A stretch of DNA of 64,000 bases from Lentinula raphanica (Eukaryota > Basidiomycota > Agaricomycetes > Agaricales > Omphalotaceae), in contig JANVFP010000008.1 of assembly GCA_027919835.1 (NCBI GenBank), forward strand, positions 496,001 through 560,000, in the 5' to 3' direction. A program made the translations under genes and the position numbers. Shown here one piece after another: positions 10,346 to 22,300 of this stretch. The stretch's first letter is position 1. Each line of letters starts with the position of its first letter. The notes beneath the pieces were generated by a model. It was not told the DNA's origin. It did no database searches and saw nothing but the letters and a program-made list of their open reading frames with translations.

Positions 10346-13300
10346 ATGACAGTAAGGCTTACATCTTACATCAACAGTATAAATACCCAAACCGGCGCAC
10401 AAATCAGTTTTGACTTCAGCCACACCTTCTATCGCATGCAATGAGCTGGATACCGAAACGCAGCCTAGCTGAAAGTAAGTCCCAGCTCTCCTTTTGACGT
10501 CTATGCCAGGATTGATCGTCGCCCAGCGAATGAATTGCTTTGTGCGCCTGGTCAGCTGCATGAGCTGGAGACGCGATTCGTAGATGGAAGGCTCCAGCGT
10601 GTTTACAAGAACTTGTGGCCAACCGTACGGGTAAGATAGCACCGTATGCGACCGCCTCTCTCGCCTAATCGGACTTAGAATTTTTGGTCGTGGGCTAGTA
10701 GCGAACATGCAAATAAAACGTACATCGTTTTTGAGGGGCAGAGGTTCACATACAAGGAGATAGATCAACGGGTACGACAAACCGCAAGTGTTTTTTTCAA
10801 CCAGTATCACATTAAGAAGGGTATATCTGACTACTCTCTCTAATATTTCATTTACTCACAAACGTACTACTAGGCGATAAGATTGGTATCTGCTCACGAA
10901 ACTGCGTTGAGTGGCTGGTGGGCTTTTGGGCTTCTCGTGCGTAGTTTCGTGATCGCTTCAAGCATCAGATTTCGAACTCTCTTCAACCCACAGAAATATT
11001 AGGCGCTGTATTTGTTGGCATAAACGCGTGAGGTTTCTTGATTTCACCTCTATAATAATGAATTGACGCAATAACTTAGATGGCTTCCACTGGACCCTCT
11101 GACATTCTGCATATCCCATACTGAGTGCAAGCTCGTTATCGTTGACGCGGAACGAGCGGAGAAGCTAGAACCAGTCGTCGATAAGCTCTATGCTCAACAG
11201 AAGGTCTTTGCTATAATCGTTGTCAACCCACAAGAGGGAAAGGGGGAGTGGAAAAGGATGGAAACATTCGAAAAAGCCCTCCAGCACGTTGGTCCACCAC
11301 CTCCGGAGGAGGCTGTTCTGGCCGAAGATGAGGCTTTGATAATGTTCACTTCCGGTCAGTACTACTACTCGAGCTAGCATATTCCCGTAATCCGACTGAC
11401 ACGGTACCAGGTACTACTGGGTTGCCCAAGGTTCGTGCTAGCTATTGAATCTATATCATCGTCAGCTTATACCGCCGGTGAAGGGAGTATTGAGTACTCA
11501 ACGACAGTTCTTGACAAATGTGCTCAATGTAAGCGGCTGTCAAGATATTTTCAACCATCTTCTCATCTTTTTGTAGGCTCAAGTTGCACCTCGTCGCGCG
11601 ACGCTTCGTCGAGGAGACAACCTTTCGCCTGCTCCAGAAGGCCCTCAGAAAGGAGCTCTGGTAGCTGTACCACTTTTCCATGTCACCGGCCTTACAAGCT
11701 ACTCTGTCTGTCGCAAGACTTTTCGGGAATTGAAAGCTCATTCTTATCTTGATTGATAGATGCTGGCAACCATGGGCGGATTGAAGATAGTTATGATGCG
11801 CAAATGGATACCGGAAGAAGGTGAATATTCTTCACATGATATGATTTGGTACTAGACACTCATCGTACATTTGTTTACCAGGAGCTAAGTCAGTTCAATC
11901 ACGCATGTTTATGCATTATGGTGTTAAACATATGCATCTTCCTGGATATTTAGATTGATACGGAGCGAAAATGTCGGGCTTGCTGGGGGTGTACCTGCCA
12001 TGTACGTGAACTCGCCCTCAGCTCCCACTTTCAATCTAATCTTCGAACTATTGATATCTTTGTAGGGTGTCCGACCTTTTAGACAGCTCCCTAGTTGGAC
12101 ATCCATTGGAGTCGCTCTTCTTTGGGGGTTCTGCAGCTTCTATAACCCTCCCATCGCAAGCCCATATGGCTTTCCCTACTGCCCAACTGTAAGTACTAGG
12201 CCAGATTGAGGTATCCGATATAACTCTAACATACTTCCGCAATTCAAGGTCGCAAGGATATGGTCTTACGGAAACAAACTCAGTAGCTGTTGGTGTAAGC
12301 TCCTATTATAAAGTTATCCATGGTCATGTCGTTGAACCACCTGATTTATGTAGATCGCAGGTGAAGATTATATGACGCGACCTGGCAGCACGTTAGTTTC
12401 GGCCGATATCTTCTTTCTATAGACCTCAATAAGCTAACGACCCCTCGCGGTCTAGGGGCCTAGCATGTCCGGTGAATGACATGATGATTGTAGCTGAGGA
12501 TGGCAGAGTCGCTTCTCCCGGTGAGATTGGAGAAGTTTATCTGCGAGGGCCTAACGTTATGAAAGGTATTTACTTTCTCTATGTTATGTATGAGTAATTT
12601 CCTAATCTACAGTTTGCATCTGTAGAATACTACCGAGATCCAGGTGAGGTGCAGCACCAAATCTCAATGATGCTGAAATCTGATTTACGTTCCCAATAAC
12701 CTACAGAGGCAACACGCCAAATCATAACTGTTGATGGGTGGTTGAAGACTGGCGACATCGGAATCATGGATGAAGAAGGCTTCCTCTTCATCAAAGACAG
12801 GATCAAAGATATCATTATAAGGGTAAGCATCTTGCCAGGATTGGATTGCTCATTGAGTTATTTTTGATCTTCTATCAACTACGCAGGGAGGAGAGAACAT
12901 TGTCAGTAGTCCAAGGATACTCTTTGAACGTGAAACTGATCGAGCTCTAATCCATATACAGTCAAGCCTCCAAGTCGAGAATGCATTATACGAGGATGTT
13001 AGAATCAGAGAGGCTGCAGCAGTGGGCGTGCCCGATCGACGTTTAGGCGAGCTTGTTGCTGCAGTTGTGTCGCTGAAGCCACAATACAATGGTAAAGTGA
13101 CGGAATCATCATTGATTGAGGGTGTTCGAAAAAGGTAAAGTCAATATGTTTATCATTATACTCACGATTCACGACTGAGAATATAATCTTACAGTCTTCC
13201 TGCATATGCTGTACCTGTCATGGTACTGATCCAAGAGAAACCATTCGAACTGACACCCTCCGGCAAGATAATAAAGGGCCAGCTCCGGAAGCTTGCTCGA

Positions 13301-13357
13301 GAGCATTGGGAACGGCGACAAAAGACGACTTCTAAAACTCCACGCGCAAATCTATAG
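10346..13357 (+). CDS. AMP-forming acyl-CoA synthetase-like enzyme (ANL superfamily)
   Basis: This is an adenylate-forming ligase that activates a carboxylic acid to acyl-AMP and then acyl-CoA. Many exons join in frame. Landmarks in order are [20 protein letters not shown], the P-loop-like IMFTSGTTGLPKG (split by an intron after 11355), ACP-like core [47 protein letters not shown] and the C-terminal catalytic lysine region [14 protein letters not shown]. The substrate cannot be read from sequence. The C-terminus, RANL, is not a PTS1. The 5' end is a problem: the conserved [12 protein letters not shown] frame has no ATG in its exon. The tentative model is a two-codon exon ATGACA (10346-10351) spliced to 10469; a one-base shift after the ATG at 10441 is the alternative. 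Confidence 0.85.
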
Positions 13358-13632
13358 CTTTTCTAATCATCTCAACCACTTATAGTGATCATCAAAGCTA
13401 GCAATCATGTATTCGTCTTGGATATGCACTTTTAATTCGACCATCGATGTCTCTGCCTTGCATTTTCATTGTACATACAGAATATACACTCCTTGGTACA
13501 GAGGTGGTTAAGGTTTATAGTGATACACTTAACCTAAATTCTTGTATACGTTTTAGCAATCTACATTAGCATATATTGTAAAGAAGGTACAGCCCTCAAT
13601 GTTCAACGTTCAACACATGATAGAATTTTGAT

Positions 13633-16600
13633 TCACCATCCTTGATTCCTCCCGTAAGAATTATAACCATCGTTCGGAGGAGGAAAGTGCGGCGCAGCAT
13701 TAGGGAACTCAGGCCCCTGTTGGCGGTAAGGATCAGCCCCCGGAAACGATGGACCCCCACCCGGAGGCCCATATGGAGTAGACACTGGGAAGTCAGGTCC
13801 AGGAGGGCCTCCAAGAGGTCCAAAGCCACCGGGTGGCGGACCTGAAGGGGGCGCATAATGATGAGGCTGGTGCCCATGATGACCGTGTTCACCAGAACCA
13901 GGAAACGGCGGGGGAGCACCAGGGAATGAAGGCGGACCACCGGGGAATGAGGGAGCAGAGTCTGGGAAAGATGAAGGTGGAGAGCTATAAGAAGGTGCGT
14001 AACCTGATGTCGGAGGACCGGAAGGTGGAGCATAATGAGGCCCACTATCAGGAATTGCAGGTGCATGACCAAGACCAGAGCCATAGTAGGAAGCTGATTC
14101 GCCTGACATGGACGGAGGGGCCGGGGGATATTGCCGAGGAGGAGGAGAAGCTCCGAGTCCTGGATAGGGCGAACCTCCTAAACTCGTTCCGGGACTGTCT
14201 CTCCTGTTCCCGCCATCAAACTTGCCCAGCAATGACTGTGCCTGGGAAACACCAGGGATTTGGTTCACATATCCTTGTAGGTTATGTTGCACTTGTAAAC
14301 CTTCATTGTACGCATATGTTCCCTGAGCTGCCGCGGCCCCTCCATCTCCTGCTAGTCGTATGTTCTCGTGATTACGAACAGCGTTCTTGGTTAGACGACT
14401 CAGGGTGGCATGTTGCCTGTGACCCAATTGTTGAACCCATGTTCGCATATATTGCAACATTTCTCCTTGTATCTTGGATGAATGGCTGGGGAAATCTGGA
14501 TGAAACCTGATATGCATTAGCTGTTGAATGCTATCACCAATGTCGGTAGTGAAATCGTACGCACATGCACGATACGACGTCTTCAGTCAACTGGTGAACG
14601 TTAATGCTTGTATCGTCCCATGCCTTGACTACGAGTGTCACCGTATGTATCTGTGCAGCCGTTAATTGACATTGAACTAACGTCAGAAAAAAAAGACTCG
14701 TACAACGATGATTCTTGCTAGGTGTCCTGCCGGCTCGTTCAAGATGAGATTCTGACAAGCTTGTTATTTCGGATTGCAGAGAAACAGTGAAATACACCCA
14801 CAAAATGATCTTTACTCAGGAACGAATGAGTAGGATCGGACTGTGTGGACAATAGTCAGTGATGTCCATTGTATGGAGGTGGCTTGAATCTTACAGCTCT
14901 AGGATCATTGAACACTTCATATTGATCCTGATTATCGATTACTTCACCCGACACGGATTGCAATCCGGAAGTGGCGGTTTGCAGCAACGGTTTTACGAAG
15001 GGCTGTTTTCAATATGTAAGCCATGTACGAACAAGACATTGTACAGCGAGCGCCGAGCTGACCTCGAGTGTAGTGAATACGAACACTGCATGTGCGCGAA
15101 ATCGTCAAACAGTTTCGTGTAAAACAACACATCAACATACCAGAGACAGAATCCATGATCTTTTCGATCAACGGGCCCAAACCGGGTATTTTCTCTATAC
15201 GCAATGTTAATGTGTTATAGACCATGCCCAAGAAAACCCGCATACCGATGGTTTTCTCGATTTTCTTCGCCACACTATCGCGGAAAGTGAGCACCTGAAT
15301 CGCTTCTTGATCAGCCACCTTGTGAATCGATGTTGAGGTGGTCTGCACATACCTGCCACAATACTGCGTGTAACTCTTGCGGATTCATCTCTTCAGGCCT
15401 CTTTCCGCCTTGTTGTGGACCTGCGCGTATTCTTTGTACGCTGTCCATCTCACGAGACATCTCGCTTCCAGTTCCTCCGGGCAAGGAGAAAAACAAGTCT
15501 CGGAGGACGTTCGCAGGATCAGAAGCACCCCCTGGGCCGGAACGCTGTTGAGTAGCACGAGCGTTGTCGAATGCTTTGTTTAAATCAGTGACGGATGCTT
15601 GACTCTACATAGGTGGATGCGTTCGATCACTGTCAGATAACATGATGATGAACCATGTGTTACTTCGCACCAAATGATCAGTGGCCTCTGGAGAGAGTGT
15701 CAGTGAACGGTTCATCACGGAATATTAGCTGAAGTTCCCACCTCCAAGCAATGAGTGAATGAAGTCACTGGAGCCGAACGTTCCTACAAAATTCGTTAGT
15801 TCATGACCGGACTTTGTGAAAAGACGAACTAGTCACCGGTAACGATAGGTGCAACAGACTTCCCCCCAGGTGAATGCACGCGTACTTGATCTCCAACATG
15901 GGTGAATACATCGTGATGCCCCATGGACTGTCAGTTACCAATGAATATCTCCTCGTACACTGTGTTGCAAGATCACGAAGACTCACGACCAAGGCCAGCT
16001 CGCAGAAGTTAGAATGTGCTGTGTCGAGCTGGTTAGCTTAGTTTGCAGTTGGATATCGTGAAATTCGTCGTACCAGGAAAATCTTCAAGAGTGTGCATCT
16101 GGAGTGAGATGAGACTTCGGGGGAATCAGGAGCTATTTCTGTAACTCACGGCTTGACCAAGGAGTCTGTAAGCTTCGTACAAGTCTTCTTTTCTATTCTG
16201 AGCACGATGCTGCCTTCCTAAGTGGATGCATCTTTCTAGCGTCCGACGAACTAATGCTTTGGATGTATCCCACCCGCCGTTTTCTATTACAACGAATGAG
16301 AAACTCTGTCGAAATCGGAGATCGTTTGAAGATACCGTTGGCGATGTAGTTCTTCATCCCAGTGCGAGGATCAATTTCAAGTTCCCTAGGCTTTAGATAT
16401 GCATATCAATAAATCTGATCGAGAAAATCGAGATTGTTGGCGCGCACATCAACCGGACCTCTCAATCTTTGGTCATATTTCCTAGCATCTTCGCCTTCGC
16501 CATAACCTGCAAACAGATGAGACGATAGTCTTCGACCAGTATCTTGTGATCAACCTTTCGGATTATCGATGTGCTCGGTCTAGCCAAAGGTCTTAGTGAG

Positions 16601-17268
16601 GGAGACAAGAAGATAGGACAAAGATAACTGACCGGAAGATAAACACCCAATCGCTCTACGGTGACCTGCATGAATCGTCAATTTGCATACACAATGGTGT
16701 CAAACCCGAAGAGATATTGACCTCGAATTCATGGGTGGCATATCCATGGGCCTATAGCAAATGCTCAAGTGGCTGGCATTGGAATTGAGCACGGTAGCGT
16801 ACCAGGAATCCTAGCACCATACAAAGATTGATAATCGTTTGTAAGGGTAATTTCTTCAATCCGGCGATATCCACAGCCTGCAATCAATGTTAACATGATC
16901 AAGCGGTTGAACAAGGTTGTTTTCGACACACACCTGGCTATAATCCCGAAGCCAGTTACCAAAATATACGCGCTTCACGTCTAGACCGTTGAACTTGGTC
17001 CCACCTTTGCCTATCATACTCGCCAATGCGAAGCCGCCGCCGACTTTCTTTAACAGATCCGCGAGCGCATCTTCGATATCACCTGTTGGGTCAGAGGGTG
17101 AGTTTGTTTCTACTATGTAGTCGGTTGCAGATCGGTCCACAGACCATGTCGAAATGCTTTGCCTTCTAGGTATGCGAACGAAGGAATGTTACCCGCTCCA
17201 AAACAAAAGGCGCCATTGACGGTGAATATGAGAAGGAAGAGAAACAAGAAGAGAAATTTGTTGGGCAT
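13633..17268 (-). CDS. Het-C-type heterokaryon incompatibility protein homolog
   Basis: This is a homolog of Neurospora HET-C, a secreted or plasma-membrane glycine-rich protein whose allelic forms trigger vegetative incompatibility in ascomycetes. The start at 17268 gives a clear signal peptide, MPNKFLFLFLFLLIFTVNGA; an upstream in-frame Met at 17367 would bury it. Conserved Het-C segments follow: IGKGGTKFNGLDVKRVYFGN, WLRDYSQAVDIAGLKKLPL, ATHEFEVTVERLGVYLPVEH, HIDNPKGYGEGEDARKYDQR, KNYIANENGGWDTSKALVRR, ALHTLEDFPAHSNFCELAL and HHDVFTHVGDQVRV. The final exon encodes a long Pro/Gly/Ser/Tyr-rich, probably disordered tail of about 200 residues. There are many short introns. Whether it acts in self-recognition in basidiomycetes is unknown, and no NLR-type partner gene lies in the window. 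Confidence 0.9.
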
Positions 17269-17550
17269 TGTAGTGGATGTGTAAGTGAAAGTAGGTCGGA
17301 ATTTATGTCGGAATTTATGTAGTAACTCCAAAACGTCAAATTCATCGATATTCAGTGGCAATGACATCTTGCTGCTAACTGTACAGCCTTAGCTCAGGCG
17401 AAGAGCGCGGAGAGGCGCGGAGCTGCATTCAATTTTCTTGGTATCCTCAAGTGACAAGTCTGATTCAAATACAGCAACTACTAAGTAGAGCAGAGTACAG
17501 CCTTGCACACGAATGATGACAATGTTAAGATAAAATACATTCCGAGTCCT

Positions 17551-19128
17551 TTACAGCTTAGCTCCATTGTTCTTCTTGATGTTGACAATCACCTTTCCGT
17601 ATGTCTTGCGTTTTTCCAAAGCGGTCAAACCCTGCGACAGCGTATCCAGCGAATAGACCTCGGAATAGACCACAGGTTTAGCTTTGCCAGATGAGAAGAG
17701 TCTGTCGAGAAAATGTCTTTGTATCAATGAAAGGCGCAGTAAAACGCAGCTGACGCACTCGAGTAACTCTTTCCACACTTCGCCTACTCGCTCATTCTCG
17801 TGAACTAGATTAATGGTTCACCACGGTATCGAGTGAAACCTGAGGAGAGTACGTACTACGATAGGCTCCCCAATGGAGACCGACGACGGATATATTTTTG
17901 AGGAGGATAAGATTCGACGGCAACTGAATATCTTAGTTAGGAGTTCCCTTCGTCGATTGGGTTTCTTACCTTTTCGATGCTGCCAGCTGCAAACCCCACC
18001 ACGATCGCTCTGCCACGCCATGCCATGCACTTGAATGAGGCTTCTTTGCAATCAAAACTCAACACAACACCGTTTCAATCTTTGCGGAGCTCAAGAGACT
18101 TACACTGTATCAAGCCAACTGGGTCAAACACTACGTCAACGCCCTCTTTCGAAGGGGAAGCGATTTGAGTATATGAAAATAGAAATTTTGAGGTACGCAC
18201 TTCCGTTTGTTATCTTCAGAACATCCTTCTGCCAGTCGGGTTTGGAATAATCAATGAGGTAGTCTACACCCCCATAACGTTTGGCTATCTCCAACTTCTC
18301 CTGTGAACCCGCTGCGGCAATAACTTTGCCACCAAGTACTATGAAAAGAAGAGACAACGGATCAGCAGGTAATATGACTGCATTCAGTCAATCCGCTCAC
18401 CCTTCGCTAATTGTACCGCTGATGGTGTTGAGGGATATTCAGACACAGTCGTTCGCAGTCGAGAGCTTGAGCTCACCTGCTATTCCTACTCCACCAGCGG
18501 CAGCGGTGACCAATACCCATTCGCCTGTATGGTATGATATTTATATTAATGTCAAATCTGTTCAGATTGGATGATGGAGAGTTGACCTGGCTTCATTTGA
18601 GCTCGACCTACAAGACCCTCATAGCTCGTTGGCCATGTAACGTATAGACCTGGAATATATCAGATTCAGTAACTGTACACCGTCACATACACCTCTTGAA
18701 TATTTAGTACCTGCACCCTGCTCATAGGTCAGTGCGTCAGGAAGGGGGAGTACAGAATCATATTTCGCCGCCATCTTGTCAGCGTAAGCACCCTGGCCTG
18801 CACCAAAGACACGGTCTCCAGGTTTGAAAGGACAGCCTTGGGGAATAGGCGAGTTCTGTGCAACCTTCCCTGCAAATTCTGTGCCCAATACAAAAGGCAG
18901 TGGTGGTTTGATTTGATATTTCCCTTGTGTTTGTAGAATCTGAGCGTCCTTCGTCATTGGACGAGTCAGTGAGCAGAACTTAATATCAAAGCTCACGTCG
19001 AAGAAATTGAGACCTCCACTGTGGACATCTATGAGGATCTCGCCCTCTTTAGGAATTGGTTCTGGCACATTGTTGGATAGTTGAATCTGAGAGTGGTGAA
19101 CAAGCTGTGTGATTTGAAACGCGCGCAT
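17551..19128 (-). CDS. Quinone oxidoreductase-like MDR enzyme (zeta-crystallin family)
   Basis: This is a medium-chain dehydrogenase/reductase of the NADPH:quinone reductase branch, without the catalytic zinc ligands of alcohol dehydrogenases. The start MRAFQITQLVHHSQIQLS at 19128 is typical; an in-frame ATG at 19185 would add 19 residues. The catalytic domain contains LPFVLGTEFAGKVAQNSPIP and GDRVFGAGQGAYADKMAAK. The Rossmann fold is marked by VTAAAGGVGIAAVQLAK, then VIAAAGSQEKLEIAKRYGG and VDYLIDYSKPDW. The end is TALEKRKTYGKVIVNIKKN. Six or so short introns fit. Likely cytosolic; substrate unknown. It reads in the same direction as Het-C, with 282 bp between them. Confidence 0.9.
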
Positions 19129-19392
19129 TGTAGCTGGTACTCGAAGAGGACTGAATGTTAATGAACAGACATTAGTTCTGATCAAGCTTTAAATTCCCGG
19201 TCCGGCTATTTCTTTTACCGGAACTCAGCATCCTTTTAGCGCCCTCAAGCGCTTCTTCAATGGAGCGCTCTGACCGAGTTCAAAAGTTGAGAGATCGTTG
19301 ATACAAAATATATGAAGTAGGTATGCGATGAGGAGCGTTACAATGAGATATTCTGTGATGTTTTTACTACTTATAGGCTGAACTTTGAGAGA

Positions 19393-22300
19393 CTATACAA
19401 ATCCAAAACCTTCGCCTCCTTCACTGATAGCAAGTAGAACTTGTTGTCGAAGCATTTCGTACGAAGAATACTGTGGCAGATCAATCTGATTGAAACCTAG
19501 AAGACAAAATTCGCGTGAATTGAGATACAGAAAGACTCGAAATGCAGTGTGACTCACATGTATGAGCTTGGGGTAGCCGATCGGATTCCCCATATGCCCG
19601 ATGAATCGAGAATTTCTGGACTCCTTGGACTCCTTGAAGGTCCACAAACCCGTTGAGCGGTACGCGAGATGTGCCGGTAGCGAAGCTCAAAACTTTCGCT
19701 CTCTCATCACGATTGAACGACTTGAGAGCTCGCCACCACCAGACAATATTTGGATCGGAGCTTGTGTATCCATTGTACTCCGTTGCTGCTCGCCACTCGT
19801 CTACATCGATATCGGGCGTTCCAGATATTAGGAGCTCCAACTCTTGTTCGTTGAACTATTTCAAGGACGTGATTAGATATTTAGAAGCACAATCTCTTCG
19901 TCTGTGGCAACGTACTATGGTTATGAGATCCTTGGGGATGATTTCGTAAAACCCGGCCGACAGATGTTCAATCTGTTCCTTGATCGACGAGTAGAGGCGG
20001 TATTGTGCTGAGAGCTGCACAAATTCACGCTTGTTCTCTTGAGTTACAGCTATGCTATCACCACCCTCTTTCAGCGGGACAATACGATTGACGCCAAACT
20101 ATATACGATATAAGCAACAGAATCAGCAGAGCAATCTTTGACATACCTCATCGGCCTCCACACTGAACGTGAGTTCCAAGAGCGTAGGGTCATTCTCCAG
20201 GATCCAACAAAGCGAGTTATAATATTCAGGATCGACCCATTCGACATCCTTGTAATCGACCGGCTTTCCTAGCAGTTGTCTGTACAAACTGCGGGCAAAG
20301 TAGGCATCGAGAAGTCGACCATCGTATATCGCTTTTCCTATTACCCGTCCGACGAACTTGAAGAACGACAGGTGCTCAGGATTGACCCATGAGTTCTTGT
20401 TAGGCTGGTAGGTAAGCCTATCGGCTGCACAAGGTTGGAAAAGGGCGTTGTTAGGATCGAACATCTGGCGTGCGAGAATCTGGAACCATTCTCGAGTCAG
20501 ACCTCCCGCATCCACACCTTCCTCCTCATGGAATCGAATGTTGAGTTTCCCATATTTGATTTGATCACCAGTCTTTCGCATGATTTGCTGGAAACTGTCT
20601 TCGAAAACTCGAGCGCGACGGACACCAAGCTGAATAGTTCCGTGGTGTTCCCGTGCATGTGGTTTGCGATGCAGTTGTTGGGTGAAGTAATTCCTCTTGT
20701 TGTCGAAATCCAGGACCCGAGGGTTATGAACAAGTAATGAGAACGAGCCACTCATGAGAGATGGATTGTTCCGGACCATCACGTTGAGAACCTTTCGATG
20801 GGCATCCGTGAATGTGACGAATAGTTCTTCCATCGACTCTTTGGGGGTAGTTGGGGACCTAGGGGAAGACGTCGCTCGCAGAACGCGGTTGATGGAGTTC
20901 GTACCGACATATTTGCACACTACCATTAGGGATTCGATCAAGGGAAGTAGTACCGTAGTGACGTGTTCTGTGTCTGTCTTTTCCTCGATGATCGATAAAC
21001 AGTCACCGAGGCGTTTCCAAAGGGACGCGAATTGGAAGGACTCATATATGGCCTGCACTTTTTCCGTATCTTCTGCGGTATCGTTGTTTGGGCTAGCACT
21101 AGCGCCAGAAGGTCGAGGAGAATACATGTAATCGATAGTCTTAAGCACCCGGAGGAGTTTAGCTTGTATTGACGAAGGAGCGGAAAATTTAGACGCAATT
21201 GAGCTCAGTTGACTTTCAGAATCACTCTGAAGAGCAGTCGCCAACTCGTTGAGTTCCGCTATCAGCGTATGCCCAAACTCCTGCGCTTTACTTCGGAGTT
21301 CCTGGGCAATGACATCGCGGGTGTCTGGTATGTATGACAAATGTTGAATGAGATTAAGACTCTGTTGAAAGGTGCGTGAGGAGCATTCGCCAACAGTAAG
21401 GATGTTGACGATGAGGCGGAGCACTGCATGAGGGATCTGGGGAGGATTTGAGAGTAGGATTTGTTGTTCTACTGCTTGAATGCTCATCTCATTCGACTCT
21501 TGGGTTGGATTCTCAGAAGCAAGTGCACCTGTGTTCAAAAAGATGGTTAGAGTTTTTAAGAAAGGGAACGTGGATCAATTTACCAGTGTTGCGAGGTGAC
21601 GCAAGAGACAAATTGGGTGCAGTAGAAGTCTCGGGAGCAGGAGCACTCTCTGCAGTGTCATCGGCAGTGATGCGTTCTGTCTCGTTCGGAGCACTTTTCG
21701 AAGTGGACGCGCTGGGCTGCTGCTCTTGCAGTTTAGCTTCTTTGATAGGACGAGTGACAGTCGCTAGAAGTCCTACAACTGATTCCATTATGGAAGGCGT
21801 ACGCAGCAAAGATTGTCGGTCTAGCAATCCAAGCAGAAGAACGATGGGATAATGAGTCTGTGGCACTTGCTTCTCTTTCCCTTTGCCCTTTTTTGATGGT
21901 GCCCTGCGTAGCCCGACAGGAAGTTCGTGCTCAGTTAGGAAGAACAATGACGCAGCATTGTTGGCTGTGACAATGTATGTCAAGGCCTCTAAGCAGCGCT
22001 GAGCGATGAGATCTGGTACAGCTTCGGTGTGTCCTCCCGGTAACGTTAGAGTAGTGATTAGATCTGAAGTAGATTTCTGTTTGCCGATCGCCTTTGGAGT
22101 TTTGGAGTTTCGCACAGACATTTGTGCGAAGCTTTTGTCAACAGCCGCGAGATCTCCAGTGCCATCTTGCAATATGCTGAGGAGAAGGTTGAAAAGTTCG
22201 GTTCGTGTCTTTGCATTTTCGCACAGGTTGACCAGGACCTTGAATATCAAAGTTTTCTTCAAGACCTGAGGGAAGAATAGTAGCCTGATAAGAGCGGCAA

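Noticed and set aside
10376..10384. TATAAATA-type box upstream of the ATG at 10441
   Set aside because: Position is attractive, but the ATG at 10441 is out of frame with the conserved protein and the box would fall inside an intron in the alternative model, so I do not call it a promoter element.
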